A DNA stretch of 64,000 bases. It comes from Bacteroidetes bacterium GWB2_32_14. GTDB lineage: Bacteria; Bacteroidota; Bacteroidia; Bacteroidales; UBA12077. Below, in pieces: positions 27,085 to 35,673 of this stretch (position 1 is its first letter; every line of letters begins with the position of its first letter). The stretch spans positions 128,977-192,976 of the forward strand of contig MENK01000014.1 in NCBI GenBank assembly GCA_001768235.1, given 5' to 3'. The notes beneath the pieces are model-generated. The model was given only the letters and a program-made list of their open reading frames with translations, searched no databases and had not been told where the DNA came from. The translations under genes were made by a program, and so were the position numbers.

Positions 27085-28581
27085 CTATTTGAGAAGTTCT
27101 TTAAAATCCGTTTCCAGCGGTTGATCTTTTATAAAATCGAACAGTGTAATTCTACGCAAAGTATAAAAATCGGCCCAATATTGACGAAGGGCAGAGATGT
27201 AATTAATTTTTGCCACATCTTTTTCAGATAAAGCAACATTCAGGTCGAGTACATCCACTTTACCTATTAAGAACCGTTGTTTAGTAAGATCGTATCGGCG
27301 TTGAGCAATGGTGTCGGATTTGGCAGCAATTTTCAACTGATCGTCCTGTAAATTAAACTGCATAACATTTAAATACACGCTTTGGGTAAAATCGGTTCGA
27401 GACTGATCTACAGTTGTTTTAACAACTTCCTGGCTCGATTGCGCCATTCGGTATTTTCCCCGTCCCAACCCCCAATCCAGTATTGGTATTTGTAAGCCTA
27501 AGGTTACCCGTTGCTGATCCTGCGGGTTTATGTAAACGGAAGAAAGTTCGTTGGACTGTTGAGTATATCCTACACTTGCATACAAATCGGCCTGCAAGCC
27601 TTTTTCTGAGCGAGCCTTAGCAACATCTCTCCGTGCTTCAATCAACTGGCGCTCAAAGCTTATAATATCCGGGTTATTCCGGGTCGCTATTTCCAGAGCC
27701 CGATCAACCTGAACGGTCAATTCAGGAATTTCTTTTGGAATAATAAGTTTCAAATCAACTTGTTCGTTAAACCCCAGGAATGATCGCAACTGGAACTTTT
27801 TCACTTCCAGATCAACCATTGCCGAATTGAGTGAAGAGCCTGCATTCAATAAACTCAGCTCCATCTGCATCAGTTCGTTTTCGGCTATTGTTCCTATATT
27901 GTATCTTCCTTTGGCAATTTTATACAAGGTATCGGCATTTGAATAATTGATTTTAGCAACTTGTAAATTCTGTTGTGCCAGTGCCAAATCGAAGAAATAA
28001 TTAACAGCTTTAATCGATACTTCTTCAAGAGATGAAATGTAATTCTTTTTAGCTTCTTCGTATTTTAAGGGTTCTATCTTTTTTTGCCAGCGATACTCGT
28101 TGTAAAACAATACAGGCTGACTGTATCCAATACTTACCGGAGTAGATAAATAAGAATACGAACGGTCGCCCCCCAATTCATCGGTACGAACCAGGTTCGA
28201 TGTTGCAAAAATCTGTCCTCCTGTAAAACCAACATTCTGCCTAAGATTTAAATTGAGTGTTGAATAATTCACGTTATCTTCAACGTACGAATAGGTTCCG
28301 TCGGCATTTTGATATTTTTTAATTACCCTGCTAAATTCAGGAAATGTAGCACCTAATGAAAGATTGGGCAAATAATCGGCTTTATAAGTCCTGTATTGCC
28401 AATAATTTGCACGAAACCTGTGTTTTGCCATAATGGCATCGGGCGATTGCTGACGTGCAAGCTGGATAACTTCTTCAAATGTCAGCTCTTCGATTACATT
28501 TTGGCTTTTAAGTTTTACACTAACAGAAAGTATTAAAATCAAAAGCAACCCTGAACAAATTTTATATTTAATCATTTTCAA
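27085..28581 (-). CDS. TolC-family outer-membrane efflux protein
   Basis: A 498-residue protein with a signal peptide (about residues 1-26), then the TolC pattern: EELTFEEVIQLARQQSPDAIMA, long coiled-coil helices, the outer-membrane strand region YSYLSTPVSIGYSQPVLFY, and a second repeat with LGLQIPILDWGLGRGKYRMAQ. It would form the trimeric exit duct for the HlyD adaptor and FtsX-type permease upstream. In the ancestral operon it followed the permease; the permease remnant and ATPase cassette now separate them. The ribosome start at 28581 gives MKMIKYKIC. Confidence 0.92.
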   Translation of the reverse strand: MKMIKYKICSGLLLILILSVSVKLKSQNVIEELTFEEVIQLARQQSPDAIMAKHRFRANYWQYRTYKADYLPNLSLGATFPEFSRVIKKYQNADGTYSYVEDNVNYSTLNLNLRQNVGFTGGQIFATSNLVRTDELGGDRSYSYLSTPVSIGYSQPVLFYNEYRWQKKIEPLKYEEAKKNYISSLEEVSIKAVNYFFDLALAQQNLQVAKINYSNADTLYKIAKGRYNIGTIAENELMQMELSLLNAGSSLNSAMVDLEVKKFQLRSFLGFNEQVDLKLIIPKEIPELTVQVDRALEIATRNNPDIISFERQLIEARRDVAKARSEKGLQADLYASVGYTQQSNELSSVYINPQDQQRVTLGLQIPILDWGLGRGKYRMAQSSQEVVKTTVDQSRTDFTQSVYLNVMQFNLQDDQLKIAAKSDTIAQRRYDLTKQRFLIGKVDVLDLNVALSEKDVAKINYISALRQYWADFYTLRRITLFDFIKDQPLETDFKELLK

Positions 28582-28588
28582 TTTTTAT

Positions 28589-28705
28589 TTATTCGTATCT
28601 CAACGATTCAATCGGGTCTCTATCGGCTGCACGTTTTGCAGGAGATATACCAAAAATTACACCAATAATAGCACCTACACCAAAAGAAATAATAACATTC
28701 AATAC
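28589..28705 (-). pseudogene. C-terminal remnant of a second FtsX/MacB-type permease gene
   Basis: Reading the minus strand from about 28695 to the TAA at 28589-28591 gives a peptide ending AADRDPIESLRYE. Its last 34 residues differ from the C-terminus of the intact permease at 29923-31290 at only two positions. Upstream of this point similarity stops and the frame soon hits a stop. It is the 3' scar of a tandem permease paralogue. Confidence 0.9.
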
Positions 28706-28724
28706 TTATTCATATCACAATTGA

Positions 28725-29855
28725 CTACAATAGCATTATAAATTTTTCAAAATTTTCTTTATTTACAATTTCTATTTCCGGACTATATGCTTGTATAAAT
28801 GTTTTTGAGATTCTGGCTTTAGCTTTTACATTCCATTTAAACTCGTAAGCATATATCTTTCCATCTTTTTCTTCAATATAATCAATCTCTTGTTTTTGTG
28901 TCGTACGCCAAAAATAGATATTAGCTGATATTTGATTATTTAATAAGTATTTTTTACGTTCGCTTATTAAAAAATTTTCCCATAAAGCCCCTGTATCCTG
29001 CCGCATACTTAAAGGGTTGTAATTTGAAATAAGAGCATTACGAATACCATTATCGTAAAAATATATTTTTCTGTTTGTACTAATTTCATTTCTTAAATTT
29101 CTGCTAAAGGGTTCTAAGCGAAATATTATAAATGTTTTTTCTAATAAATCAATATAAGATGCAATGGTATCCTTACTAACTTTTAACAGATTTGACAACT
29201 CATTCATAGAAACTTCATTCCCTAATTGAAGGGCAAGTGCTTGAAGAAGCTTAGGTAATAATTCGGGTTTTCGAATAGATTTTAAAGCCAATAAATCTTT
29301 ATATAAATAACTATTACTTAATTGTTTTAGCAATTCTTCCTCATCACTAAAATGATTTATTACATCAGGATACATTCCATATATTAATCGTTGTTCTAAT
29401 TGTTGTTGAGTTTTTAAATATCCAAAATAAGAATAAAACTCCTGCCAACTTATAGGCAATAGTAAATATTCCCACTTTCTGCCAGTAAGTGGCTCATTTA
29501 TTTGATCAGCTAATTCTAATGCAGACGATCCACTTACAAGCAGTTGCACATTTTTAATTCTGTCTGCAATAATTTTAAGGCTTAAACCTATATTTTTTAC
29601 TCGTTGAGCCTCATCAATAAAAACAAGATTATGCTTACCTATTAATTGTTTTAAATTCTCAATATTAGCATCTTCAAGCTTTTCTCGAACTAATATTTCA
29701 TCGCAATCGAGTAATAGAAAATCACCTGTTTCGGTTGCAATTTTATTTAACAATGTAGTTTTTCCTGTTTGCCTTGGACCAAGCAATATTATAGCTTTAC
29801 CACTATTTATACGTTTCTTTATTATATCTTCTAATTGACGTTTAATCATATTCAC
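28725..29855 (-). CDS. AAA-14/DUF4143 family ATPase
   Basis: A 376-residue protein with Walker A GPRQTGKTT (residues about 26-34), Walker B-like NLVFIDEAQRV, and sensor-like LLVSGSSALEL. The DUF4143 C-terminal region follows a winged-helix-like segment (MNELSNLLKVSKDTIASYIDLLE) and ends with a PD-(D/E)XK-like patch, TQKQEIDYIEEKDGKIYAYEFKW. The family is abundant in bacteria, is often found at variable places, and has no settled function. Here it is a self-contained gene placed inside an efflux operon, eight bases from the left direct repeat, so it is likely an acquired passenger and not part of the exporter. Confidence 0.9.
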   Translation of the reverse strand: MNMIKRQLEDIIKKRINSGKAIILLGPRQTGKTTLLNKIATETGDFLLLDCDEILVREKLEDANIENLKQLIGKHNLVFIDEAQRVKNIGLSLKIIADRIKNVQLLVSGSSALELADQINEPLTGRKWEYLLLPISWQEFYSYFGYLKTQQQLEQRLIYGMYPDVINHFSDEEELLKQLSNSYLYKDLLALKSIRKPELLPKLLQALALQLGNEVSMNELSNLLKVSKDTIASYIDLLEKTFIIFRLEPFSRNLRNEISTNRKIYFYDNGIRNALISNYNPLSMRQDTGALWENFLISERKKYLLNNQISANIYFWRTTQKQEIDYIEEKDGKIYAYEFKWNVKAKARISKTFIQAYSPEIEIVNKENFEKFIMLL

Positions 29856-29865
29856 AATACATGTT

Positions 29866-29898
29866 AGCTATATATTATGATTTTTGGCTAATATAGCT
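29866..29898. promoter_or_regulatory. Inverted repeat upstream of the ATPase gene
   Basis: AGCTATAT (29866-29873) and ATATAGCT (29891-29898) are perfect inverted arms with a 17-base loop, between the ATPase start and the right direct repeat. It may be an operator, part of its promoter, or the cassette end. The role is unproven. Confidence 0.4.
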
Positions 29899-29922
29899 GT
29901 AATAATTACAAATTACAAAATT

Positions 29923-31290
29923 TTATTCATATCTTAATGATTCAATCGGGTCTCTGTCGGCAGCACGTTTTGCCGGTGATATGCCAAAAATTACACCAAT
30001 AATGGCACTTACACCAAAAGCAATAATGATTGATCCCGGAGAAATAATTGTTAATATTCCGGAAAATTTAGTAATTAACTTTGACAGAACTACACCTAAA
30101 ATTACCCCAATGAGTCCACCCGAAACACTTATCATGATTGCTTCGGATAAAAACTGGGCGATAATATCTGCTTTCTTGGCTCCAAGAGCTAATCGTATTC
30201 CAATTTCTTTTATACGCTCCATTACCGTGGCATACATGATATTCATAATGCCTATACCCCCCACGATAAGAGAAATGCTGGCTATGGCTCCAAGTACAAT
30301 ATTGAAAATATCTTTTGTTCGCTGTTGTTGTTTTAGTAAAAGCTCGGGTACCGTAATCTCGTAGTCTTTAACTTCCATGTGCCTGCGTAAAAGCATGCGG
30401 CTGAGTATTTCGGTTGTAGCTGTAATCTGTTCTGTTTCTTCAACCTGAACAACAATTTTATCGAGCTGGTTGTAATTGGATGATGTTGTTGTTTCCTGTC
30501 CGCCTGAAAAAGAAAAAAAGAATCCTCCCATAAAGCCCGAACCGCCTGTTAATTTTTTCGAGTTTACCAGTGCCCTGTTCTTATATCGAAGCAACATGGT
30601 TTGTACCGGAATAAAAACATTGTCGTTAACCAGGTTTACTCCGGCATTTTCGGAAGCGGAAAGCTTGATATCACTTTTCTCGAGAACACCAATCACTTTT
30701 AACCACACGTGGCCAAACTTCAGGTACTGGTTTATTGGATCAACGTCACTAAATATTTTTGAGCTGATGTTAGCCCCAATAACACAAACCGGAATTCCGT
30801 TATCGACCTGGTAATCGTTAAATACAGTACCTTTCTCAAGTTTTACATTGTATAAATCGAAATAATCGTTATTTACACCTACTACTTTTGCAGGAACACG
30901 TTTGCCATTCTGAACAACAAACGAGTTGGTTATAATTTCCGGGGCAATTCGTTTAACCGAGGGAACCACATTTTTTATGGCCTGCACATCTTCGAGTGTT
31001 AACCCGGGAGAAAATTTTTTCTTTTGTTTCGATTCGTCTCCGCTTGATTCATCCGATTCTTCGCCATTTTCGGTAACATCAACAATTGGAGTAATAACAA
31101 TATTATTTACACCAACCATTTTAATTTGTTCCAGAATTTCTTGCTGGGCCCCATTACCAATGGCAAGCATACTGATTACCGCTGCTGTACCAAAAATAAT
31201 ACCCAGGGCAGTGAGACTTGATTTTAGCTTATTATCTAAAATTGATTCAAAAGCAATTTCAAAATCATGGAAATATCGTTCAAATATCAT
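29923..31290 (-). CDS. FtsX/MacB-type ABC transporter permease without fused ATPase
   Basis: A 455-residue permease. One N-terminal membrane segment (LKSSLTALGIIFGTAAVISMLAIG) is followed by a MacB-like periplasmic domain (about 45-330, with an acidic/serine-rich stretch DESSGDES) and three C-terminal membrane segments in the FtsX core (IASISLIVGGIGIMNIM). The C-terminus is GISPAKRAADRDPIESLRYE. Such proteins act with an HlyD-type adaptor and TolC to expel drugs, peptides or lipids. No MacB-type ATPase is encoded in the operon, so the energy subunit must be elsewhere. It is flanked by a broken four-helix gene and an ATPase cassette. Confidence 0.92.
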   Translation of the reverse strand: MIFERYFHDFEIAFESILDNKLKSSLTALGIIFGTAAVISMLAIGNGAQQEILEQIKMVGVNNIVITPIVDVTENGEESDESSGDESKQKKKFSPGLTLEDVQAIKNVVPSVKRIAPEIITNSFVVQNGKRVPAKVVGVNNDYFDLYNVKLEKGTVFNDYQVDNGIPVCVIGANISSKIFSDVDPINQYLKFGHVWLKVIGVLEKSDIKLSASENAGVNLVNDNVFIPVQTMLLRYKNRALVNSKKLTGGSGFMGGFFFSFSGGQETTTSSNYNQLDKIVVQVEETEQITATTEILSRMLLRRHMEVKDYEITVPELLLKQQQRTKDIFNIVLGAIASISLIVGGIGIMNIMYATVMERIKEIGIRLALGAKKADIIAQFLSEAIMISVSGGLIGVILGVVLSKLITKFSGILTIISPGSIIIAFGVSAIIGVIFGISPAKRAADRDPIESLRYE

Positions 31291-31375
31291 TTCTTTCTTT
31301 TATGTAAGTTCATTATTCTTATAGTAATTAATTTCCAATTTCCAACACACAATATTGAATGTAGATGGACTAAAC

Positions 31376-31765
31376 CTATTTCTTAACATGAGCAACTTTA
31401 TTTCTTTGAGCTGTATCAATACTCTTGACAAAAATTGCAATTAATTCGTCACATTCTTTCAATGCCTCATCAATAATTTAATCAGATTTAAGAAGAGGTT
31501 TTCTTTTAATAATCTTCAATGAAATTTTTGTTTCACGTAATTCTTTCAAACATATTTTCATTTTATGAATAAAGTCATTAATCGACTCTGCACTTTGCGC
31601 TTCACCATAGTTAAAAGCAGGGGAAGTTCCCGATCGGAGTAACTGCCCACCAATATGATTACCTACTTTATTATCAGGAAGTATTTCTACAATCTGAATA
31701 ACCAATAAAGCGAATCCTATTAATCGTTCCTCTAAATCATATTTTCTTGTGTTTTCTGCTGCCAT
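31376..31765 (-). pseudogene. Four-helix-bundle (S23/IVS-type) protein gene with in-frame stop
   Basis: The ORF track shows 107 residues from 31801, but the usual family start is MAAENTRKYDLEERL at 31765. The family pattern continues IGGQLLRSGTSPAFNYGEAQ and stops at a TAA (31478-31480). Reading on in the same frame gives IIDEALKECDELIAIF and about 20 more codons to a TAG at 31376, which restores the normal C-terminal helix of these proteins. So the gene has a nonsense codon near its end. The family was first known from intervening sequences in 23S rRNA genes; its function is unknown. It interrupts the adaptor-permease pair. Confidence 0.8.
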
Positions 31766-31772
31766 ATTTTTT

Positions 31773-31797
31773 ACATTCAACATTTGATATTGAATGT
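31773..31797. repeat. Inverted repeat at the 5' end of the four-helix gene
   Basis: ACATTCAA (31773-31780) and TTGAATGT (31790-31797) form an 8-bp inverted repeat. The sequence ATATTGAATGT at 31787-31797 is repeated directly at 31352-31362, beyond the 3' end of the gene, so the gene is bracketed by an 11-bp direct repeat. Confidence 0.55.
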
Positions 31798-31819
31798 TCA
31801 TTATTCATAATTGAATTTA

Positions 31820-33196
31820 TTAATTCTTTTTAAACGAGTTTTTCCCATTCTGTCGATTATTCTCTTTCATTATTTTTCGTTCTTCTGCTTTTTGTTGTTT
31901 CAATTGCTCATTAAGTTTTTTTTGTTTTTCCCTTTCTTTTAACACAGGAATAAGTTCTAACCCTGAATATTTCATTTTTTCTTCTTCTTCAGGAATTGAT
32001 AAATAAACTTCTTCACTTTCCTGTATGCCTTGTTCTATAATTATATGATTTTCATTTGATACTCCGGGAATAATAATTTGCTTTTTATTCGATGTAGTAT
32101 AAACAAAGCTTAAACTGTCGTTTGTATGAATTGCTTCGAGCGGTAAAAAAACAACATCGGTAAACACTTCAGTAATTATCTGGTTGCTGGTAGTCATCGA
32201 TGGGCGTAAAATACTATCAGCCTGATCGACACTAACAAGCACTTCAAACACTTTGGCATCGGTATTTGGCAGTTGTTCTCCAATGTTTGCCACCTCGAGT
32301 ACTTTACCCGTGTATTTCTTTTCAGGAAAAGCATCTATTCCAATTCGAACATATTGCCCTGACTTTACTTTACTGATATCAATTTCGTTTACAAACGTTT
32401 TTGATAACATGCTCGATAAATCCGGTAAAGTAGCAATACTTAAATCCCAGGGATTAATCGTTGAACCTACCTTACGTTTCTCACCACTCCATTCTTTTTT
32501 ATAAATTACCATACCGGATGAAGGAGCAAAGATTGTAAACTTACTAATCACATTTTCGAGTTCAATAACTTTTCTGCGTGCTTTTTCAAGATTTATACTT
32601 GCTTCACGCATATCGGCCCTGGCTTGTTCTTTTTTTAAGGAATAGTTCTTTTCTGCCTGATCGAATGCTCTGTCTGATTTTTCCAAATCTATTTTTGCCT
32701 GTCGTATTGTTGCCGGGGGTTCGAACTGGCTCTGATCAAGCACGATTTGCTTTTCTTCTCTTTCGAATTTCAGGTTCACTAACTGATCGCGCAAATCTCG
32801 AAGTTGCATGGTTGTATCAAGCTGGATTTTTATAAATTGCGATTCGGCTTTTTCAAGTTCATCTTTTAAATCTTTTAAACTTATTGAAACTTCCGAGCGA
32901 TCCAGATCGCCAACATACTGGCCGGAATCAACCAATGTTCCTTCGGGAACCAAATCCTGTATTTTTATTTCACGAATACGCAATTCGCGACTATTTCCCA
33001 ATTCTGTTGGCCCGGTTATATCAATTGAACTTTTAGCCTGTAACTCACCTGTAGTAGTAACAAGAATCTCAAATTCGCCTTTCTGTGCTTTTACAGTGAG
33101 CTGATTATTGGGTTTTTCTTTCCCAAGCTTTACAATTACCATTACCAAGATAACTATAGCTACTATGGCTATAATGATGTAGTGTTTTCGGTTCAT
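31820..33196 (-). CDS. HlyD/MacA-type periplasmic adaptor protein
   Basis: A 458-residue membrane fusion protein: an N-terminal anchor (HYIIIAIVAIVILVMVIVKL), a first lipoyl half (KAQKGEFEILVTTTGELQA), a long coiled-coil hairpin (about 100-200), a second lipoyl half (SGMVIYKKEW) and beta-barrel (GQYVRIGIDAFPEKKYTGKVLEVA). The C-terminal tail is very rich in K, E and Q. It links an inner-membrane permease to TolC. It is the first gene of the efflux operon and lies 13 bases after glmM on the same strand, so read-through from glmM is possible. Confidence 0.92.
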   Translation of the reverse strand: MNRKHYIIIAIVAIVILVMVIVKLGKEKPNNQLTVKAQKGEFEILVTTTGELQAKSSIDITGPTELGNSRELRIREIKIQDLVPEGTLVDSGQYVGDLDRSEVSISLKDLKDELEKAESQFIKIQLDTTMQLRDLRDQLVNLKFEREEKQIVLDQSQFEPPATIRQAKIDLEKSDRAFDQAEKNYSLKKEQARADMREASINLEKARRKVIELENVISKFTIFAPSSGMVIYKKEWSGEKRKVGSTINPWDLSIATLPDLSSMLSKTFVNEIDISKVKSGQYVRIGIDAFPEKKYTGKVLEVANIGEQLPNTDAKVFEVLVSVDQADSILRPSMTTSNQIITEVFTDVVFLPLEAIHTNDSLSFVYTTSNKKQIIIPGVSNENHIIIEQGIQESEEVYLSIPEEEEKMKYSGLELIPVLKEREKQKKLNEQLKQQKAEERKIMKENNRQNGKNSFKKN

Positions 33197-33209
33197 TATT
33201 ATTTGTTGT

Positions 33210-34595
33210 TTATATCATTTTTCTTATTTCGCTGATTATCTTTCCTGCAAGCTCATTGGCGCTGTTCATATCTTTACTTTCGGCATAAATCCGAATAATC
33301 GGTTCTGTATTTGATTTTCGCAGATGTACCCAGCCATGTTCAAATTCAATTTTTACCCCGTCAATATCAACAACCTGAAAATCACTAAACTTACTTTTTA
33401 CAGACTCTAAAATCTGGTCAACGTTTATTTGTGGAGTTAATTCAATTTTATTTTTCGAGATTACATATTCCGGATATTGTGCCCTGAGCTGCGAACATTT
33501 CTTGCCTGTTTTAGCCAGATGAGTTAAAAACAAAGCTATTCCGACCAAAGCATCGCGGCCATAATGTATTTCAGGATAAATAACGCCCCCGTTACCTTCA
33601 CCGCCAATCACCGCATTGTACTTTTTCATGCTTTCCACCACATTCACTTCGCCCACGGCTGAAGCAAAATAATTACCTCCATACGATTCTGTAACATTTC
33701 GTAATGCACGTGTAGATGACAGGTTGGAAACCGTATTCCCGGGTTTGTTTTTCAGTATGTAATCGGCCACTGCAACAAGTGTATATTCTTCTCCAAACAT
33801 GGTTCCATCTTCATTTACAATTGCTAATCGATCAACATCAGGATCAACAACAAAACCCAGGTGTGCTTTATTATTTTTAACCACCTTCGATATTTCGGTT
33901 AAATGTTCGGGTAATGGTTCCGGGTTGTGTGGAAATATTCCATTGGGTTCGCAGTACAATTCAATAACTTCCTGTACACCAAGGGCTTTTAATAAAGCTG
34001 GAATTGCTGTTCCTCCCACAGAATTTACAGCATCCACGGCAATCCTGAATCGGGCTTCTTTAATTGCATTTACATCTACTAATGGCAAATCCAGTATTTG
34101 TTGAATATGAATACCGAGGTAATTGGTTTTTATTTCAACCTTGCCCAATTCATCCACGCCGGAAAAGTTAAAATTCTCTTTTTCTGCAATATCAAGTATC
34201 TGTTCTCCATCGGCAGCTGAAAGAAACTCTCCTTTATAATTAAGTAACTTTAAGGCATTCCATTGCTTCGGGTTATGACTGGCAGTCAGAATAATTCCCC
34301 CATGTGCTTTCTCGTTGGTAACTGCTATTTCTGTTGTGGGAGTTGTGGCAAGGCCAATATCTATTACATCAATACCCATACCCATGAGTGTTCCAACAAC
34401 AACATGATTTACCATTTCTCCAGAAATACGGGCATCACGGCCTACAACTACTTTTCTTTTTTTATCTTTTGTATTATTTATTATCCACTGTGCATACGCC
34501 GATACAAATTTCACGGTATCGAGCGGGCTTAACCCGTCGCCGGCTTTTCCGCCAATAGTTCCACGAATACCCGAGATTGATTTTATTAATGTCAT
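33210..34595 (-). CDS. glmM: Phosphoglucosamine mutase family protein
   Basis: A 461-residue alpha-D-phosphohexomutase. The active-site phosphoserine loop is LTASHNPKQWN near residue 100, the metal-binding loop is DPDVDRLAIV, the sugar-binding loop is GGEGNGGVIYP, and the phosphate-binding loop is RKSNTEPIIRIYAES. The N-terminal SISGIRGTIGG is typical. In Bacteroidota such proteins are assigned as GlmM, making glucosamine-1-phosphate for peptidoglycan; phosphomannomutase or phosphoglucomutase activity is a possible alternative that sequence motifs alone do not exclude. Confidence 0.85.
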   Translation of the reverse strand: MTLIKSISGIRGTIGGKAGDGLSPLDTVKFVSAYAQWIINNTKDKKRKVVVGRDARISGEMVNHVVVGTLMGMGIDVIDIGLATTPTTEIAVTNEKAHGGIILTASHNPKQWNALKLLNYKGEFLSAADGEQILDIAEKENFNFSGVDELGKVEIKTNYLGIHIQQILDLPLVDVNAIKEARFRIAVDAVNSVGGTAIPALLKALGVQEVIELYCEPNGIFPHNPEPLPEHLTEISKVVKNNKAHLGFVVDPDVDRLAIVNEDGTMFGEEYTLVAVADYILKNKPGNTVSNLSSTRALRNVTESYGGNYFASAVGEVNVVESMKKYNAVIGGEGNGGVIYPEIHYGRDALVGIALFLTHLAKTGKKCSQLRAQYPEYVISKNKIELTPQINVDQILESVKSKFSDFQVVDIDGVKIEFEHGWVHLRKSNTEPIIRIYAESKDMNSANELAGKIISEIRKMI

Positions 34596-34785
34596 ATTTT
34601 AGATGTTTTTTATTTGACGATTTATGAAAAATCGACTAAAGATACTGATTTCATATTATATGAATAATATTTTATGAAAACTTTAACACTTGCCGGGTGT
34701 TTATTCTAAAAAAATTATCGGTATTTGAAACTTTATGCTGAAATTAAAACCATTCTGTACGAATGAATTATGGGAAATAAATTGT

Positions 34786-34793
34786 TACCTTTG
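34786..34793 (+). promoter_or_regulatory. Candidate -7 promoter element of the pseudouridine synthase gene
   Basis: TACCTTTG matches TAnnTTTG. It lies inside the N-terminal extension of the ORF-track model and 38 bases before the ATG at 34831, which supports the later start. Confidence 0.55.
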
Positions 34794-34830
34794 CAAAAAT
34801 TTAAAAAGGATTAATACCAGAGCAAACGAC

Positions 34831-35673
34831 ATGAACAAGCAATATCATAAACCTGAACGAAGAAATCAGAAACCAACGGGGAAGCCGGAAAGAGCGGGTA
34901 TAAAAAACTCAACATTCAACAAGGATAAAGGAAAAGAGAAACCTAAAAACTTTGACGAACCAAGCCGTTTAAATAAATACATTGCTAATTCAGGCGTTTG
35001 TTCTCGTCGTGAAGCAGACGAGCTAATCGAAGCAGGATTTATAACTGTAAATGGCGAAGTAGTTACCGAGCTTGGAGCTAAAGTTATGCCCAAAGACGTT
35101 GTACGTTATAAAGGGAAGCTTCTGAGCAATGAAAAGAAAGTCTATATCCTTTTAAATAAACCCAAAGATTTTATTACAACTGTTCGCGACCGCCATGCCG
35201 AGAAAACAGTACTTGATTTAGTAAAAAACGCATGTGAAGAACGTGTTTACCCGGTTGGGCGGCTCGATAAAAATACTACCGGTGTTTTACTTTTGACAAA
35301 CGACGGCGAATTAACGAAACAATTAACTCACCCGAGCTATATTAAAAAGAAAATCTACCATGTATTTCTTGATAAACCAGTTACTAAAGCAGATATGATA
35401 AGCATAGTGGAGGGCATCCAGGTTGATGAAGACTTTGTTACCGCCGACGCTATAAGCTATGTCGAGGAAAATGATAAATCGCAGGTTGGCATTGAGATTC
35501 ATACAGGACAGAACCGAATTGTACGACGTATTTTCGAATCGCTGGGTTATAAAATACTAAAACTCGACCGTGTATATTTTGCAGGATTAACCAAGAAAAA
35601 CCTGCCCCGTGGCAAATGGAGATTTCTTACACCACAGGAAGTTGCCCAGTTAAAAATGAAATCGTTTAAATAA
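34831..35673 (+). CDS. RsuA/RluB-type 16S/23S rRNA pseudouridine synthase
   Basis: The track start (34735) lies upstream of a promoter element, so I choose the ATG at 34831 (MNKQYHKPE). A basic, disordered N-terminus is followed by an S4 RNA-binding domain (SRLNKYIANSGVCSRREADELI) and the catalytic domain with VGRLDKNTTGVLLLTNDG, containing the catalytic Asp, and IHTGQNRIVRRIFES. It isomerises a uridine in rRNA; RluB- or RluE/F-like specificity cannot be separated by eye. The stop and the next ATG share one base (TAATG), so translation may be coupled to the DUF5686 gene. Confidence 0.92.
   Translation: MNKQYHKPERRNQKPTGKPERAGIKNSTFNKDKGKEKPKNFDEPSRLNKYIANSGVCSRREADELIEAGFITVNGEVVTELGAKVMPKDVVRYKGKLLSNEKKVYILLNKPKDFITTVRDRHAEKTVLDLVKNACEERVYPVGRLDKNTTGVLLLTNDGELTKQLTHPSYIKKKIYHVFLDKPVTKADMISIVEGIQVDEDFVTADAISYVEENDKSQVGIEIHTGQNRIVRRIFESLGYKILKLDRVYFAGLTKKNLPRGKWRFLTPQEVAQLKMKSFK

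Larger units (their letters stand above)
28706..29933. mobile_element. ATPase cassette bounded by an 11-bp direct repeat
   Basis: TTATTCATATC occurs at 28706-28716 and again at 29923-29933, where it is the end of the intact permease gene. Between the copies lies only the AAA/DUF4143 ATPase gene with a short leader. Removing one repeat plus the cassette would place the permease remnant directly against the intact permease. The repeat behaves like a target duplication, although no transposase or terminal inverted repeats typical of an IS are seen. Confidence 0.55.

Noticed and set aside
29981-31324. Plus-strand ORFs of 112-132 residues opposite the permease
   Set aside because: Shadows of the permease; serine- and threonine-rich composition is the usual antisense pattern.
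34735-34830. N-terminal extension of the pseudouridine synthase
   Set aside because: It contains the promoter element TACCTTTG and no conserved residues, so the ATG at 34831 was used.
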